Shown: positions 8,098 to 17,664, counted from the first letter of the stretch. The stretch is 64,000 nucleotides of DNA from Cereibacter ovatus (GCF_900207575.1 NZ_OAOQ01000002.1:176587-240586); one strand, 5' to 3'. Numbers and translations: made by a program. Notes: generated by a model not told the origin, from the letters alone.

Positions 8098-9798
8098 ATG
8101 GCGAAGCTTTTCACGCGCCCCCTTCTGGCCCTGGCCCTTGCGGGGCTGCTGCCCGCGGCGGCCCAGTCCCAGGATGGCGACCCCGGCGCCTATCTTGCGG
8201 CCCGTGTGGCCGGCATCCACAGCGATTACCGCGCTGCGGGCGAATGGTATACCCGGGCGCTTCTGGCGGATCCGTCCAATCAGGGCCTGATCGAAGGCGC
8301 GCTGATCTCGGTCTTTTCGCTGGGCGAGATCGAAAAGGCGGTGCCGCTGGCCGAACGTCTTGCCGCCGATGGGGCGCAAAGTCAGCCGGCGCGGCTTGTG
8401 CTGCTGGCCGACCGGGCGCGGCGCGGCGATTTCGCGGCCATTCTTCAGGGCGGCGCCTCCGGGCTGGGGCCGCTGGTCGACCGGCTGGCCGCCGCCTGGG
8501 CCGAGTTCGGCGCCGGCCGCATGTCCGAGGCGCTGACCGCCTTCGACCAGCTGGCCGCAGCCGACGGGTTCGAGCCCTTCGGCCTGTATCACAAGGCGCT
8601 GGCCCTTGCCGCCGCCGGCGATTTCGAAGGCGCCGACAAGATCCTGTCCGGCGGCGACGGCAACGGCTTGCGGGTGATGCGGCGCGGCTCGATCGCACAT
8701 GCGCAGATCCTTAGCCAGCTGGACCGCAACGCCGCCGCGGTCGAGATGCTGGATCGCAGCTTCGGCACCGATGCCGATGCCGGGATCGACGCGCTGAAGG
8801 CGCGGCTGATCGCGGGCGACACGCTTGACTATGACGTTGCGCGCAACGCCACCGAGGGCATGGCCGAGATCTTCTTCCTTCTCGCCGGCGCGCTCAGCGG
8901 CGAGGTCGACGATGGCTCGACCCTGCTTTACGCCCGCACCGCGACCTTCCTGCGCCCCGACCACACCGAGGCGCTGCTGCTGTCGGCGCAGCTTCTGGCC
9001 GGTCAGGCCCAGCACCAGCTTGCGTCGGAAACCTATGCCCGCATCCCGCCAACGGACCCGATGTATTTCGTGGCCGAGATCGGCCGCGCCGAAAGCCTGC
9101 GCGCCGATGGCCGCACCGATGCCGCGTTAGAGGTGCTGCAAGGGCTGGCCCGCAGCCGGGGCGATCTGATGCAGGTGCATCTGGCGCTGGGCGATGCCTT
9201 GCGCCGCGAGGAACGCTATGCCGACGCCGTCAGCGCCTATGACGCGGCGCTGGCGCGGGTGGAAAAGCCCGAAAGCCAGCACTGGCCGCTGTATTACAGC
9301 CGCGGCATCTGCCACGAACGGCTGAACCAGTGGACCGAGGCCGAAGCCGACATGCGCCGCGCGCTGAAGTTGAACCCCGACGAGCCGCAGGTTCTGAACT
9401 ATCTTGGCTATTCCTTCGTCGACCGAGGCGAGAATCTGGACGAGGCGCTGGGCATGATCCAGCGCGCCGTTCTGGCCCGGCCCGACAGCGGCTATATCAT
9501 CGACAGCCTTGCCTGGGCCTATTTCCGGCTTGGCCGCTATCAGGATGCGGTGGTGCCGATGGAAAAGGCCTCGCTGCTGGAACCTGTCGATCCGATCGTG
9601 ACGGACCATCTGGGCGATGTCTACTGGGCGGTGGGGCGCAAGCTGGAAGCGCGCTTCCAGTGGCGCCGTGCGCTGTCCTTCGATCCCGCGGAAAAAGAGG
9701 CCGAGCGTATCCGCCGCAAGCTGGACGTCGGTCTGGATGCGGTCCTTGCCGCGGAAGGTGCCAAGCCCCTCGCAGTTGCCGAAAGCAAGAATGACTGA
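8098..9798 (+). CDS. exported TPR-repeat protein
   Basis: 566 residues. The N-terminus [18 protein letters not shown]...AAAQSQ is a signal peptide with likely cleavage near residue 24, so the protein acts in the periplasm or at the outer membrane. The body is helical with tetratricopeptide repeats, clearest in the C-terminal third ([71 protein letters not shown]). TPR arrays bind other proteins; no enzyme motif is seen. Its last eight bases overlap ispE, an arrangement typical of this bacterial group, so the two are cotranscribed. Confidence 0.85.
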   Translation: MAKLFTRPLLALALAGLLPAAAQSQDGDPGAYLAARVAGIHSDYRAAGEWYTRALLADPSNQGLIEGALISVFSLGEIEKAVPLAERLAADGAQSQPARLVLLADRARRGDFAAILQGGASGLGPLVDRLAAAWAEFGAGRMSEALTAFDQLAAADGFEPFGLYHKALALAAAGDFEGADKILSGGDGNGLRVMRRGSIAHAQILSQLDRNAAAVEMLDRSFGTDADAGIDALKARLIAGDTLDYDVARNATEGMAEIFFLLAGALSGEVDDGSTLLYARTATFLRPDHTEALLLSAQLLAGQAQHQLASETYARIPPTDPMYFVAEIGRAESLRADGRTDAALEVLQGLARSRGDLMQVHLALGDALRREERYADAVSAYDAALARVEKPESQHWPLYYSRGICHERLNQWTEAEADMRRALKLNPDEPQVLNYLGYSFVDRGENLDEALGMIQRAVLARPDSGYIIDSLAWAYFRLGRYQDAVVPMEKASLLEPVDPIVTDHLGDVYWAVGRKLEARFQWRRALSFDPAEKEAERIRRKLDVGLDAVLAAEGAKPLAVAESKND

Positions 9799-10627
9799 AG
9801 CCTTCGCCCAAGCCAAGATCAACCTGACCCTTCACGTCACCGGACAGCGCGCCGACGGCTATCATCTGCTTGATTCGCTGGTGGTGTTCGCCGCGGTTGG
9901 CGACACCGTCCGGGCCGAACCCGCCGACCGCCTGACGCTGGAGATTGTCGGTCCGCAGGCCGGCGCGCTGCCGGTGGCCGACGACAATCTGGTGCTGCGT
10001 GCCGCCCGTGCGATGGGCGGGCAGGGGGCGCGGCTGACGCTGGACAAGCGGCTGCCGGTGGCCTCGGGGATCGGGGGCGGATCGGCCGACGCCGCGGCTG
10101 CGCTGGTGGCGCTGGCGGCGCTGTGGCAGGTGCCGCTGCCTGCCCCCGCTGCGGTGCTGAAGCTGGGCGCCGATGTGCCGGTCTGTCTGGCCGGGCGTGC
10201 GGTGCGGATGGGGGGCGTGGGCGAGGTGCTGACCCCGCTGGATCATCCCTTGCCCGCGGCCTGGATGGTGCTGGCCAATCCCGGCGTCTCGGTGCCGACG
10301 CCGCCCGTGTTCAAGGCGCTGACGCGGCGGGACAACCCGCCGATGCCCGATGTCTTGCCCGCATTTGCATCGGCCGCGGATCTGGCCGCCTTTCTGGCGA
10401 CCATGCGCAACGATCTGGAAGCCTCCGCCATCGCCCTTGCGCCAGACATCGCCCGGACGAAACAGGCGCTGGCCGCGCTGCCCGGCTGCCTTCTGTCGCG
10501 GATGTCGGGATCGGGCGCCACCTGCTTCGGCCTGTTCGCGGATGAAGGCGCCGCCCGCGCCGGTGCGGCCCGCCTTGCCGCGCAGGAACCGGGCTGGTGG
10601 GTGGAAGCGGCCCGGATGACCGGCTGA
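9791..10627 (+). CDS. ispE: 4-diphosphocytidyl-2-C-methyl-D-erythritol kinase
   Basis: 278 residues of the GHMP kinase family. It phosphorylates CDP-methylerythritol with ATP in the MEP pathway to isoprenoids. Landmarks are [20 protein letters not shown] at the start (substrate lysine region), the ATP loop [15 protein letters not shown] (about residues 88-102) and [14 protein letters not shown] near the C-terminus. The start overlaps the preceding TPR gene by eight bases. It faces the polyprenyl diphosphate synthase, which uses the same isoprenoid building blocks; a shared hairpin separates them. Confidence 0.95.
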   Translation: MTEAFAQAKINLTLHVTGQRADGYHLLDSLVVFAAVGDTVRAEPADRLTLEIVGPQAGALPVADDNLVLRAARAMGGQGARLTLDKRLPVASGIGGGSADAAAALVALAALWQVPLPAPAAVLKLGADVPVCLAGRAVRMGGVGEVLTPLDHPLPAAWMVLANPGVSVPTPPVFKALTRRDNPPMPDVLPAFASAADLAAFLATMRNDLEASAIALAPDIARTKQALAALPGCLLSRMSGSGATCFGLFADEGAARAGAARLAAQEPGWWVEAARMTG

Positions 10628-10653
10628 TCACATAGGACGGATCGGGCATATGA

Positions 10654-10680
10654 AAAAGGCGGGCGCCGGGCCCGCCTTTT
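10654..10680. terminator. bidirectional intrinsic terminator between ispE and the prenyl synthase
   Basis: A perfect 11-bp stem AAAAGGCGGGC / GCCCGCCTTTT with a 5-base loop ends in T-runs on both strands. It lies 26 bases after the ispE stop and 23 bases beyond the stop of the convergent polyprenyl synthase gene, so it can serve both. Confidence 0.9.
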
Positions 10681-10703
10681 CATTTGTTCCGGGCAGCCTC
10701 CGC

Positions 10704-11705
10704 TCAGGCGATCCGTTCGACCACGAAATCCGCCAGATCGTGCAGCATGTCGCGCAGCGGGTGTTCCGGCAGCTTGGTCAAAGAGGTGCGGGCGACATCG
10801 ACCCAGTGCAGCGCATCGGCGCGGGCGGCCTCCATCGCGCCATGGCGGGCCATGATCGCATGGGCCTCGGCCAGATCGCCGTCGCGCTGGTCGCCCTTTT
10901 CGATCACGCGAACCCAGAAGTCGCGTTCGGCCAGATCGGCCTTCGCCACCGCCTTGATGACCGGCAGTGTCAGCTTGCGTTCGCGGAAGTCGTCGCCGGT
11001 GTTCTTGCCGATCTGTGCATCGACCCCGCCGTAATCCAGCAGGTCGTCGACGATCTGGAACGCGATCCCCAGCGCATCGCCATAGGCGTGCAGCGCATCG
11101 ACCTGTTCCTGCTCGACGCCCGCGATCACGCCGCCGACCTCGGTCGCGGCGGCAAACAGCGCCGCAGTCTTGCCGCGCACCACTTGCAGATAGATGTCCT
11201 CGGTCGTGCGCAGATCCTGCGCCGCGGTCAGCTGCAACACCTCGCCTTCCGAGATCGTGGCCGAGGCATTGGCCAGAATGTCCATCACCCGAAGCGAGCC
11301 GGTCTCGCACATCAGCTGAAAGCTGCGGGCGAACAGATAGTCGCCGACCAGAACCGAGGATTTGTTGTCCCACAGAAGGTTGGCCGTGGGCTTGCCGCGG
11401 CGGCGGTGGCTTTCGTCCACCACATCGTCATGCAGAAGCGTGGCGGTGTGGATGAATTCGACCGTGGCGGCCAGATGGACGTGATAGGGCCCGCCATAGC
11501 CGCACATCCGCGCCGCCGCCAGCGTCAGCAGTGGGCGCAGGCGCTTGCCGCCGGCCTCGACCAGATGCGCCGTCACCTCGGGGATGCGGGGGGCGTGTTT
11601 CGACGCCATCCGTTCGCGGATCAGCGCGTTGACGGCCGCCATGTCCTCGGCCAGCCAGCTGGCCAGCCGCTCGTGCGGTTTTTGCGAAACCTCGTCCAAT
11701 GCCAT
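10704..11705 (-). CDS. long-chain polyprenyl diphosphate synthase
   Basis: 333 residues of the trans-isoprenyl diphosphate synthase family. It extends an allylic diphosphate with IPP to make the ubiquinone side chain (decaprenyl in this group of bacteria, by inference). Both aspartate-rich metal-binding motifs are present: LLHDDVVDESHRRRG (about residues 86-100) and FQIVDDLLD (about 214-222). The ATG at 11705 follows AGGAA. The upstream divergent gene begins 54 bases away, and the 3' end meets the terminator shared with ispE. Confidence 0.9.
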   Translation of the reverse strand: MALDEVSQKPHERLASWLAEDMAAVNALIRERMASKHAPRIPEVTAHLVEAGGKRLRPLLTLAAARMCGYGGPYHVHLAATVEFIHTATLLHDDVVDESHRRRGKPTANLLWDNKSSVLVGDYLFARSFQLMCETGSLRVMDILANASATISEGEVLQLTAAQDLRTTEDIYLQVVRGKTAALFAAATEVGGVIAGVEQEQVDALHAYGDALGIAFQIVDDLLDYGGVDAQIGKNTGDDFRERKLTLPVIKAVAKADLAERDFWVRVIEKGDQRDGDLAEAHAIMARHGAMEAARADALHWVDVARTSLTKLPEHPLRDMLHDLADFVVERIA

Positions 11706-11759
11706 CCCGTTCCTGCAACCTGCTCGACAAACCGAAGCGTTGCCGACAATGTCCCCGCC

Positions 11760-11975
11760 ATGAAGGAACTGCTGCGCACGACCGACCCGACGATCATCGC
11801 TTTCGCAACCGCGCTCCTTCAGGGCGAGGATATAGACGCCTTTCCGGTGGACGTCCACATGAGCGTCCTTGAAGGCTCGATCGGCATATTGCCGCGGCGT
11901 CTGTTTGTCCCGGAAGCGGATTGGGCGCGGGCCTGCCGGGTGATGGCCGACAACGGTATCGAGACCACGCCCTGA
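11760..11975 (+). CDS. DUF2007 family small protein
   Basis: 71 residues: MKELLRTTDPTIIAFATALL...ILPRRLFVPEADWARACRVM. This is the DUF2007 family (described as putative signal-transducing, PII-like ferredoxin fold). Function is unknown. The final base of its TGA is the first base of the next ATG (TGATG), so it is translationally coupled to the methyltransferase; this pair is common in alphaproteobacteria. Confidence 0.8.
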   Translation: MKELLRTTDPTIIAFATALLQGEDIDAFPVDVHMSVLEGSIGILPRRLFVPEADWARACRVMADNGIETTP

Positions 11976-12736
11976 TGTTCGGCCCCGACGATCTGACCGA
12001 CGACGGCTTTCTGGGTGGCCGGCTGCGGGTATGGCAGCCGCGGCGCGGCTATCGCGCCGCCACTGATCCGGTGCTTCTGGCCGCCGCCGTGCCCGCCCGC
12101 CCGGGGCAAACCGTGCTGGAGCTGGGCTGTGGTGCGGGTGTGGCAAGCCTTTGTCTGGCGTCGCGGGTTCCGGGGCTGCATCTGTCGGGTCTGGAGCTGC
12201 AACCCGCCTATGCCGCCCTTGCGAGGGGCAATGCGGCGCGCAATGGGCTGTCGCTGACCGTGGTCGAGGGCGATCTGACCGAAATGCCGAAAGATCTGCG
12301 CCACAGTTTTGACCATGTGATCGCGAATCCGCCCTATTATCCGGCGGGCGGTGGCACCGGGGCGGCCGATCCGGGGCGCGAACGTGCGCTGCGCGAGGAG
12401 ACGCCGCTTTCCCTGTGGGTCGAGGCGGCGGTTCGCAGGTTGGCACCCCGCGGCATTTTGTCGCTGATTCTTGGGGCGGATCGCCTGCCGGATGCGCTCT
12501 CGGCCCTTGATGCGCGCATGGGGTCGACCGTGGTGTTGCCTTTGCAGGCGCGGCCGGGGCGGGGGGCGAAAAGGGTTATCCTTCAATCCCGCAAGGGCGG
12601 TCGCGCGCCTTTCCGGCTTCTGGCGCCCTTCGTGCTGCATGAAGGCGCCCAGCACGAGGGCGACCGAGACAGCTTTACCCCCGCCGCGGCCCACATCCTT
12701 CGGGACGGTGGCGCGCTCTCGCAGGGGTTGTGCTGA
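11975..12736 (+). CDS. tRNA1(Val) (adenine37-N6)-methyltransferase-like protein
   Basis: 253 residues, class I SAM-dependent methyltransferase. Motif I is LELGCGAGVASLCLA (about residues 48-62) and the catalytic IANPPYY (about 116-122) is the N-P-P-Y motif of N6-adenine methyltransferases. Together with RGYRAATDP near the N-terminus it resembles TrmN6 (YfiC), which modifies A37 of tRNA1(Val); the exact RNA target is inferred. It overlaps the preceding DUF2007 gene by one base. Confidence 0.82.
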   Translation: MFGPDDLTDDGFLGGRLRVWQPRRGYRAATDPVLLAAAVPARPGQTVLELGCGAGVASLCLASRVPGLHLSGLELQPAYAALARGNAARNGLSLTVVEGDLTEMPKDLRHSFDHVIANPPYYPAGGGTGAADPGRERALREETPLSLWVEAAVRRLAPRGILSLILGADRLPDALSALDARMGSTVVLPLQARPGRGAKRVILQSRKGGRAPFRLLAPFVLHEGAQHEGDRDSFTPAAAHILRDGGALSQGLC

Positions 12737-12834
12737 TCCTTGGTGGAACACCGCCAAAGCATCCGACTTTGCGTGACACGACTCGTCCTTTGTGATGAAC
12801 TGATGACACTCGGATCATGCACAGGAGGACGAGA

Positions 12835-13002
12835 ATGACTGTCGCTTCGCATCTGCAGGAACTGCGCCGCAAGCACGAGTGGCTCTCGGAAAATGTAGAG
12901 AAAGCTCAGCGAAACCCTGCCACCGACCCCCTCAAGATCTCCGAGATGAAGAAACAGAAACTGAAGCTAAAGGAAGAAATCGCGCGGCTGTCCGACGCCT
13001 GA
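12835..13002 (+). CDS. DUF465 (YdcH-like) small protein
   Basis: 55 residues, almost entirely charged helix: LQELRRKHEWLSENVEKAQRNP, then KISEMKKQKLKLKEEIARL. This matches the DUF465 family of short coiled-coil proteins, function unknown. A textbook AGGAGG lies seven bases before the ATG at 12835, favouring this start over one 18 bases upstream, and indicates high translation. A 10-bp hairpin follows the stop codon. Confidence 0.85.
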   Translation: MTVASHLQELRRKHEWLSENVEKAQRNPATDPLKISEMKKQKLKLKEEIARLSDA

Positions 13003-13010
13003 CGCGAATC

Positions 13011-13035
13011 GGCGCTGGCGAGGGCCGCCAGCGCC
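13011..13035 (+). terminator. hairpin after the DUF465 gene
   Basis: GGCGCTGGCG / CGCCAGCGCC is a perfect 10-bp stem with a five-base AGGGC loop, eight bases past the stop codon. No T-tract follows, so termination efficiency is uncertain. Confidence 0.6.
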
Positions 13036-13086
13036 TGTGCCAAGGGCCTAAACCTTGGGTTGAGTTCCCGACATCAACAAAAGGCA

Positions 13087-13107
13087 CGCGCGGAGGGTTT
13101 CCGCGCG
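13087..13107 (-). terminator. terminator of the phaA-phaB operon
   Basis: An 8-bp stem CGCGCGGA / TCCGCGCG with a five-base loop. Read on the minus strand it is followed by TGCCTTTTGTTG, and it lies 18 bases beyond the phaB stop. Confidence 0.65.
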
Positions 13108-13125
13108 GCCCCGCCCTGCAAGGCA

Positions 13126-13851
13126 TCAGGCGAAATACTGGCCGCCGTTCGCAGTGATCGTGGCGCCGGTGATGAAGCCCGCATCGTCGGCGGCAAGGAA
13201 CACCACGCAGCGCGCGATTTCCTCGGGTTCGCCCAGACGGCCGACCGGGATCTGCGGGATGATGCGTTCGTTCAGAACCTTTTCATCGATGGCGCGCACC
13301 ATTTCGGTGCCGATATAGCCCGGGCAGATCGCGTTCACGGTGATGCCGGCGCGTGCGCCTTCCTGCGCCAGCGCCTTGGTAAAGCCCAGATCGCCCGCCT
13401 TGGCCGCCGAATAGTTGGCCTGACCCGCCTGACCCTTCTGGCCGTTGATCGACGAGATGTTGATGATACGGCCGAACTTGCGGTCGCGCATCCCGTTCCA
13501 GAGCGGATGGGTCATGTTGAACAGGCCGGACAGGTTGGTGTCCATCACCTCTTTCCACTGGTCGCGGGTCATCTTGTGGAACATCGCGTCGCGGGTGATG
13601 CCGGCGTTGTTGACCAGCACGGCCACCGGGCCCAGATCGGCCTCGACCTTGGCGATGCCCTCGGCGCAGGCGTCGTAATCGGCGACGGACCACTTGTAGG
13701 TCTTGATGCCGGTCTCGGCGGTGAACTTGGCGGCGGCCTCGTCATTGCCGGCGTAATTGGCGGCGACGGTATAGCCCGCGTTCTTCAGTGCGATCGAGAT
13801 CGCGGCGCCAATGCCGCGCGACCCGCCGGTGACCAGAGCAACTTTCGACAT
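13126..13851 (-). CDS. phaB: acetoacetyl-CoA reductase
   Basis: 241 residues, short-chain dehydrogenase family. It reduces acetoacetyl-CoA to (R)-3-hydroxybutyryl-CoA with NADPH, the second step of polyhydroxybutyrate synthesis and also a feeder of the ethylmalonyl-CoA pathway. The cofactor loop is TGGSRGIGAAI (about residues 8-18), NNAG follows, and the catalytic pair sits in YSAAKAG (Tyr-x3-Lys). The ending GFITGATITANGGQYF is characteristic of PhaB. GAGGAGG precedes the ATG. It is second in the phaA-phaB operon. Confidence 0.96.
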   Translation of the reverse strand: MSKVALVTGGSRGIGAAISIALKNAGYTVAANYAGNDEAAAKFTAETGIKTYKWSVADYDACAEGIAKVEADLGPVAVLVNNAGITRDAMFHKMTRDQWKEVMDTNLSGLFNMTHPLWNGMRDRKFGRIINISSINGQKGQAGQANYSAAKAGDLGFTKALAQEGARAGITVNAICPGYIGTEMVRAIDEKVLNERIIPQIPVGRLGEPEEIARCVVFLAADDAGFITGATITANGGQYFA

Positions 13852-13902
13852 GATTCCTCCTCAGCAAGACTGCTTGTGAAAGACTGTTATCCAAATGAAA
13901 CA

Positions 13903-13927
13903 GGAGGCGCAATAAAATTGCGCCCCC
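13903..13927 (-). other. intercistronic hairpin between phaA and phaB
   Basis: GGAGGCGCAAT / ATTGCGCCCCC forms an 11-bp stem with one mismatch and a three-base loop inside the 98-base phaA-phaB spacer. No T-tract follows on the minus strand. It may stabilise the phaA message or attenuate phaB. Confidence 0.65.
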
Positions 13928-13949
13928 ATTTTCTGCATCTGCGAAAGGA

Positions 13950-15125
13950 TCAGGGGCGTTCCAGGCACATGGCGACGCCCATGCCGCCGCCGATGCACAG
14001 GGTGGCAAGGCCACGCTTGGCGCTGCGGCGGTTCATCTCGAACAAGAGCGTGTTCAGGATACGGGCACCCGAGGCGCCGATCGGGTGGCCGATGGCGATG
14101 GCGCCGCCGTTCACGTTCACGATCGACGGATCCCAGCCCATGTCCTTGTTCACCGCGCAGGCCTGCGCGGCGAAAGCCTCGTTCGCCTCGACCAGATCCA
14201 GATCGCCGACCTTCCAGCCGGCCTTTTCCAGCGCCTTGCGGCTGGCGTGGATCGGGCCGACGCCCATGATCGACGGATCAAGCCCGGCCGTCGCATAGGA
14301 TGCGATCCGCGCCAGCGGGGTCAGGCCGCGTTTTTCGGCTTCGTCCGCGCTCATCACCAGAACCATCGCCGCGCCGTCGTTGATGCCGCTGGCGTTGGCC
14401 GCGGTCACGGTGCCATCCTTGGCGAAGGCGGGGCGCAGCTTGGCCATCGCGTCCAGTGTGGCGCCGTGGCGGATGTATTCGTCGGCATCCACAGTTACAT
14501 CGCCCTTCCGGGTCTTGATGACGAAGGGCACGATCTCGTCGACGAACTTGCCGGCCTTCTGCGCGGCCTCGGCCTTGTTCTGGCTGGCGACGGCGAATTC
14601 GTCCTGCATGTCGCGGCTGATCTGCCACTGGTTGGCGACGTTTTCGGCAGTCTGGCCCATGTGATAGCCGTTGAAGGCATCCCACAGCCCGTCCTTGATC
14701 ATCGAATCGATGAAGCTGAGATCGCCCATCTTCTGGCCAGCGCGCAGATGCGCGACATGGGGGGCAAGGCTCATGTTTTCCTGCCCGCCGGCGATGACGA
14801 TGGCGGCATCGCCCAGTTGCACATGCTGCGCCGCCAGCGCGACCGAGCGCAGCCCCGAGCCGCAGACCTGATTGATGCTCCAGGCGGCGCTTTCCTTGGG
14901 CAGGCCGGCGCGGATATGGGCCTGACGGGCCGGGTTCTGGCCCTGACCGGCGGTAAGGACCTGGCCGAGGATGGTCTCGCTCACGTCGGCCTTGTCGATG
15001 CCAGCGCGGGCGATCACGGCTTCGATCACCGCCGCGCCCAGTTCATGCGCGGGCGTGTTGGCGAAGGCGCCGTTGAAACTGCCCACGGCGGTGCGCGCCG
15101 CCGAGACGATTACCACGTTGGTCAT
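13950..15125 (-). CDS. phaA: acetyl-CoA C-acetyltransferase (beta-ketothiolase)
   Basis: 391 residues, thiolase family. It condenses two acetyl-CoA to acetoacetyl-CoA, first step to polyhydroxybutyrate and to the ethylmalonyl-CoA pathway. The nucleophile lies in [14 protein letters not shown] (about Cys88), the histidine in [16 protein letters not shown] and the second cysteine in [13 protein letters not shown] at the C-terminus. GGGAGAGGAA lies upstream of the ATG. It precedes phaB by 98 bases with a hairpin between. Together with mcl1 in this window it links acetyl-CoA assimilation and storage. Confidence 0.96.
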   Translation of the reverse strand: MTNVVIVSAARTAVGSFNGAFANTPAHELGAAVIEAVIARAGIDKADVSETILGQVLTAGQGQNPARQAHIRAGLPKESAAWSINQVCGSGLRSVALAAQHVQLGDAAIVIAGGQENMSLAPHVAHLRAGQKMGDLSFIDSMIKDGLWDAFNGYHMGQTAENVANQWQISRDMQDEFAVASQNKAEAAQKAGKFVDEIVPFVIKTRKGDVTVDADEYIRHGATLDAMAKLRPAFAKDGTVTAANASGINDGAAMVLVMSADEAEKRGLTPLARIASYATAGLDPSIMGVGPIHASRKALEKAGWKVGDLDLVEANEAFAAQACAVNKDMGWDPSIVNVNGGAIAIGHPIGASGARILNTLLFEMNRRSAKRGLATLCIGGGMGVAMCLERP

Positions 15126-15238
15126 GTCGTTCCTCTCCCTTGTGCCGGCAGAGGGGCTTCTCCGCCGCTACGCAGAAATTTTCGTAAGCACCGCGGGGGG
15201 CAAGCGCAAGATGTTTGCGCCAAGGACGTGACGCAAGG

Positions 15239-16066
15239 TCAGGCGGTCATCATGGCGCTGTCCGTGCTCCATAGCGGTTGGGTGCGCGGGGCGCCGAACA
15301 GATAGCCCTGCATGCAATCCACCCCGGCCTGACGCAACCATTCCGCTTCCTCGGCGGTTTCGACCGATTCCGCGACGGTAAACATGTCGAAGTGGCGCGC
15401 GACCGACAGCATCGCCTGCGTCAGAACCTGATTGTCGGGGTCGGAATGGATGTTGCGGATGAACTGGCCGTCGATCTTGATGATGTCGAAGAAGAAGTCC
15501 TTCAGATAGCGGAAGGCGGTGAACCCCGCCCCGAAATCGTCCAGCGCGAACGAGATCCCTTCGCGCTGCAACTCGTCCATGAAGGCCACGACCAGTTCGG
15601 GCACCTGCATGGCCGAACTTTCCGTGATCTCAAGGATCAGCCGCGTGCCCACCCTGGGGTTCGATCGCAGCCCGGCATGAAGCGTGGACATCCAGCGCGT
15701 ATAGCCGATGGATCGCGCCGACATGTTGATCGACAGCCGCAGCCCCGGGTTCCGTGCCAGCGCCGTCAGCCCCATCTGAAGCGAGGCGCAGTCGATCAGC
15801 CGGCCCAGTTCCTGCATTTCCACCGCCGCCATGAAATCGCCCGCGGGGATGGTGCGGCCGGTTTCATCCAGCACACGGATAAGTCCTTCGTGGAAGATGG
15901 TCTTTTTCGTATCCTTGGTCAGAACCACCGGCTGCCAGGCCAGAAGCAGCCGGTCGGCATGAAGCGCCTGTTCGACCATGCGCATGGTCTGGCGATCAAT
16001 CTCGCTGATAGCGAAATCAAGCGGGCTGCCGATCATGGTCGTATCCAGCCTGCGTTCCTGTCCCAT
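15239..16066 (-). CDS. EAL-domain protein, probable c-di-GMP phosphodiesterase
   Basis: 275 residues made almost wholly of an EAL domain with no membrane or sensor domain. The signature is EGLIR instead of EALLR (about residues 69-73), keeping the catalytic glutamate. Other active-site elements are retained: the asparagine in SINMSA, EITES, DDFGAG, KIDGQFI, the glutamate in VAESVE, and QGYLFGAP. I therefore infer activity, hydrolysing c-di-GMP to pGpG in the cytoplasm. The ATG at 16066 has AGAAGG upstream; a second in-frame ATG lies 10 codons in. Confidence 0.88.
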   Translation of the reverse strand: MGQERRLDTTMIGSPLDFAISEIDRQTMRMVEQALHADRLLLAWQPVVLTKDTKKTIFHEGLIRVLDETGRTIPAGDFMAAVEMQELGRLIDCASLQMGLTALARNPGLRLSINMSARSIGYTRWMSTLHAGLRSNPRVGTRLILEITESSAMQVPELVVAFMDELQREGISFALDDFGAGFTAFRYLKDFFFDIIKIDGQFIRNIHSDPDNQVLTQAMLSVARHFDMFTVAESVETAEEAEWLRQAGVDCMQGYLFGAPRTQPLWSTDSAMMTA

Positions 16067-16156
16067 GCTTTACGCCTTCTGCGAGCGAATCCGATGACAG
16101 ATTGCCATCATGAGAGTAAACTCAAAGTGAACTTTCGGATTGATATTCCTTTGGAT

Positions 16157-16729
16157 GTGACCCCCATCCGTTGTGCATGGTGCGGAAGCGACCCGCTTTA
16201 TGTCGCTTATCACGATTGCGAATGGGGAATGCCCGAACGCGATCCCCGTGCCTTATGGGAAAAACTGATGCTGGACGGGTTTCAGGCCGGCCTGTCATGG
16301 ATCACCATTCTTCGAAAACGCGAGGCATTTCGTGCCGCCTTTGCTGGCTTTGATCCCGCCATCATTGCCCGCTGGGGTGAGCCCGAGGTCGCCCGCCTGC
16401 TGACGGACGCCGGCATTGTGCGCCACCGTGGCAAGATCGAGGCCACAATCGGCAATGCCCGCGCCTTTCTGGCGATCGAGGAGCGGGAAAGTTTTTCGGA
16501 TTTCCTGTGGCGGCATGTGGATGGCCGCCCGGTGCAGAACCGCTTTGCCGCCATGTCCGAGATCCCGACCGAAAGCGCCGCTGCCCGGGCCCTCTCCAAA
16601 GACCTGAAGGCACACGGGTTTCGCTTTTGCGGGCCGACGATCACCTATGCCTTCATGCAGGCCACGGGCATGGTGAACGACCATCTCGTGACCTGCATGG
16701 CGCACGACCGCTGCGCCGCGCTGGGCTAG
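16157..16729 (+). CDS. tag: DNA-3-methyladenine glycosylase I
   Basis: 190 residues from a GTG start. Tag removes 3-methyladenine from alkylated DNA. CAWCGSDPLYVAYHDCEWG at the N-terminus provides one zinc ligand group, and CGPTITYAFMQATGMVNDH near the C-terminus is the family signature with the zinc-binding His and Cys residues nearby (HLVTCMAHDRC). The GTG at 16157 gives the family-typical start; in-frame ATG at 16094 and GTG at 16127 would extend it, and none has a strong ribosome site. The TAG stop overlaps the convergent gene's stop. Confidence 0.9.
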   Translation: MTPIRCAWCGSDPLYVAYHDCEWGMPERDPRALWEKLMLDGFQAGLSWITILRKREAFRAAFAGFDPAIIARWGEPEVARLLTDAGIVRHRGKIEATIGNARAFLAIEERESFSDFLWRHVDGRPVQNRFAAMSEIPTESAAARALSKDLKAHGFRFCGPTITYAFMQATGMVNDHLVTCMAHDRCAALG

Positions 16730-17664
16730 GGGCGGGGCGCCGCCGCCCGCCGCAGCCTGTCGTTGATCGCGCGGCCAAGGCCCTTTTCGGGGATCGGCGC
16801 CACCGCCAGCGGGCGGTCCAGCCCGTCGGCTTCGCGCAGCATGTGAAACAGGTTCGCCGCCGCCTCGACCAGATCGCCCGAGGGCGACAGGTTCAGATCG
16901 CCCCCCGAAGGCCCGAAACCCAGAAAGGTCTCGTCCGGCTTCGGCGCCTGCACCCCCAGCCGCACCGCTACCCCCGGCGCATAATGCGAGGCCAGCTGAC
17001 CCGGCGCGCTGGGCCGGGCGGCATCGCCGCCGGTCAGGATCGGCTGGCCCAGGCAATCTTCCAGCGCCTCGACCGGCAGGCCACCGGGGCGCAGCAGGCG
17101 GGGCGGGCCGTCCAGCCCCAGAATCGTCGACTCCACCCCCACCGCGCAGGGGCCACCATCCAGAACCGCCTCGATCCGGTCGGAAAGCCCGTCCAGCACA
17201 TGGGTGGCGCGGGTCGGGCTGACCCGGCCCGACGGATTGGCCGAAGGCGCGGCCACCGGCCCGCCGAACGCCCGCAACAGATCGCGCGCCAGGGGATGCG
17301 CCGGCACCCGGATCGCGACCGACCCCAGCCCCGCCGTCACAAGGGGCGACAGTGGCGCCTGACCCAGCGGCAGCACCAGCGTCAGCGGCCCGGGCCAGAA
17401 CGCGGCCGCCACCCGTTCGGCCGCGGCATCGAACCGGGCATAGTGGCGGGCGGTATCCAGATCCGGCAGATGCACGATCAGCGGGTTGAACCGCGGCCGG
17501 CCCTTGGCCTCGAAGATCCGCGCCACCGCCCGGTCGTCGCGCGCATCCCCGCCCAGGCCGTAGACCGTCTCGGTCGGGAAGGCGACAAGGCCGCCGCCGG
17601 CCAGCAGGCGGGCGGCCTCGGCGATCCCTTCGGGGGTCGGGGCAAGCAGGCGGGTCTTGGTCAT
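16726..17664 (-). CDS. L-threonylcarbamoyladenylate synthase (Sua5/YrdC type)
   Basis: 312 residues: an N-terminal YrdC domain and a C-terminal Sua5 domain. It makes threonylcarbamoyl-AMP from threonine, bicarbonate and ATP for the t6A37 modification of ANN-decoding tRNAs. The nucleotide-binding motif is KGRPRFNPLIVH (about residues 54-65), with FPTETVYGLG before it and SANPSGRVSPT after it. The Sua5 linker PSAPGQLASHYAP is present. The stop codon CTA (complement) interlocks with the tag stop, the two convergent genes overlapping by three bases. Confidence 0.93.
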   Translation of the reverse strand: MTKTRLLAPTPEGIAEAARLLAGGGLVAFPTETVYGLGGDARDDRAVARIFEAKGRPRFNPLIVHLPDLDTARHYARFDAAAERVAAAFWPGPLTLVLPLGQAPLSPLVTAGLGSVAIRVPAHPLARDLLRAFGGPVAAPSANPSGRVSPTRATHVLDGLSDRIEAVLDGGPCAVGVESTILGLDGPPRLLRPGGLPVEALEDCLGQPILTGGDAARPSAPGQLASHYAPGVAVRLGVQAPKPDETFLGFGPSGGDLNLSPSGDLVEAAANLFHMLREADGLDRPLAVAPIPEKGLGRAINDRLRRAAAPRP

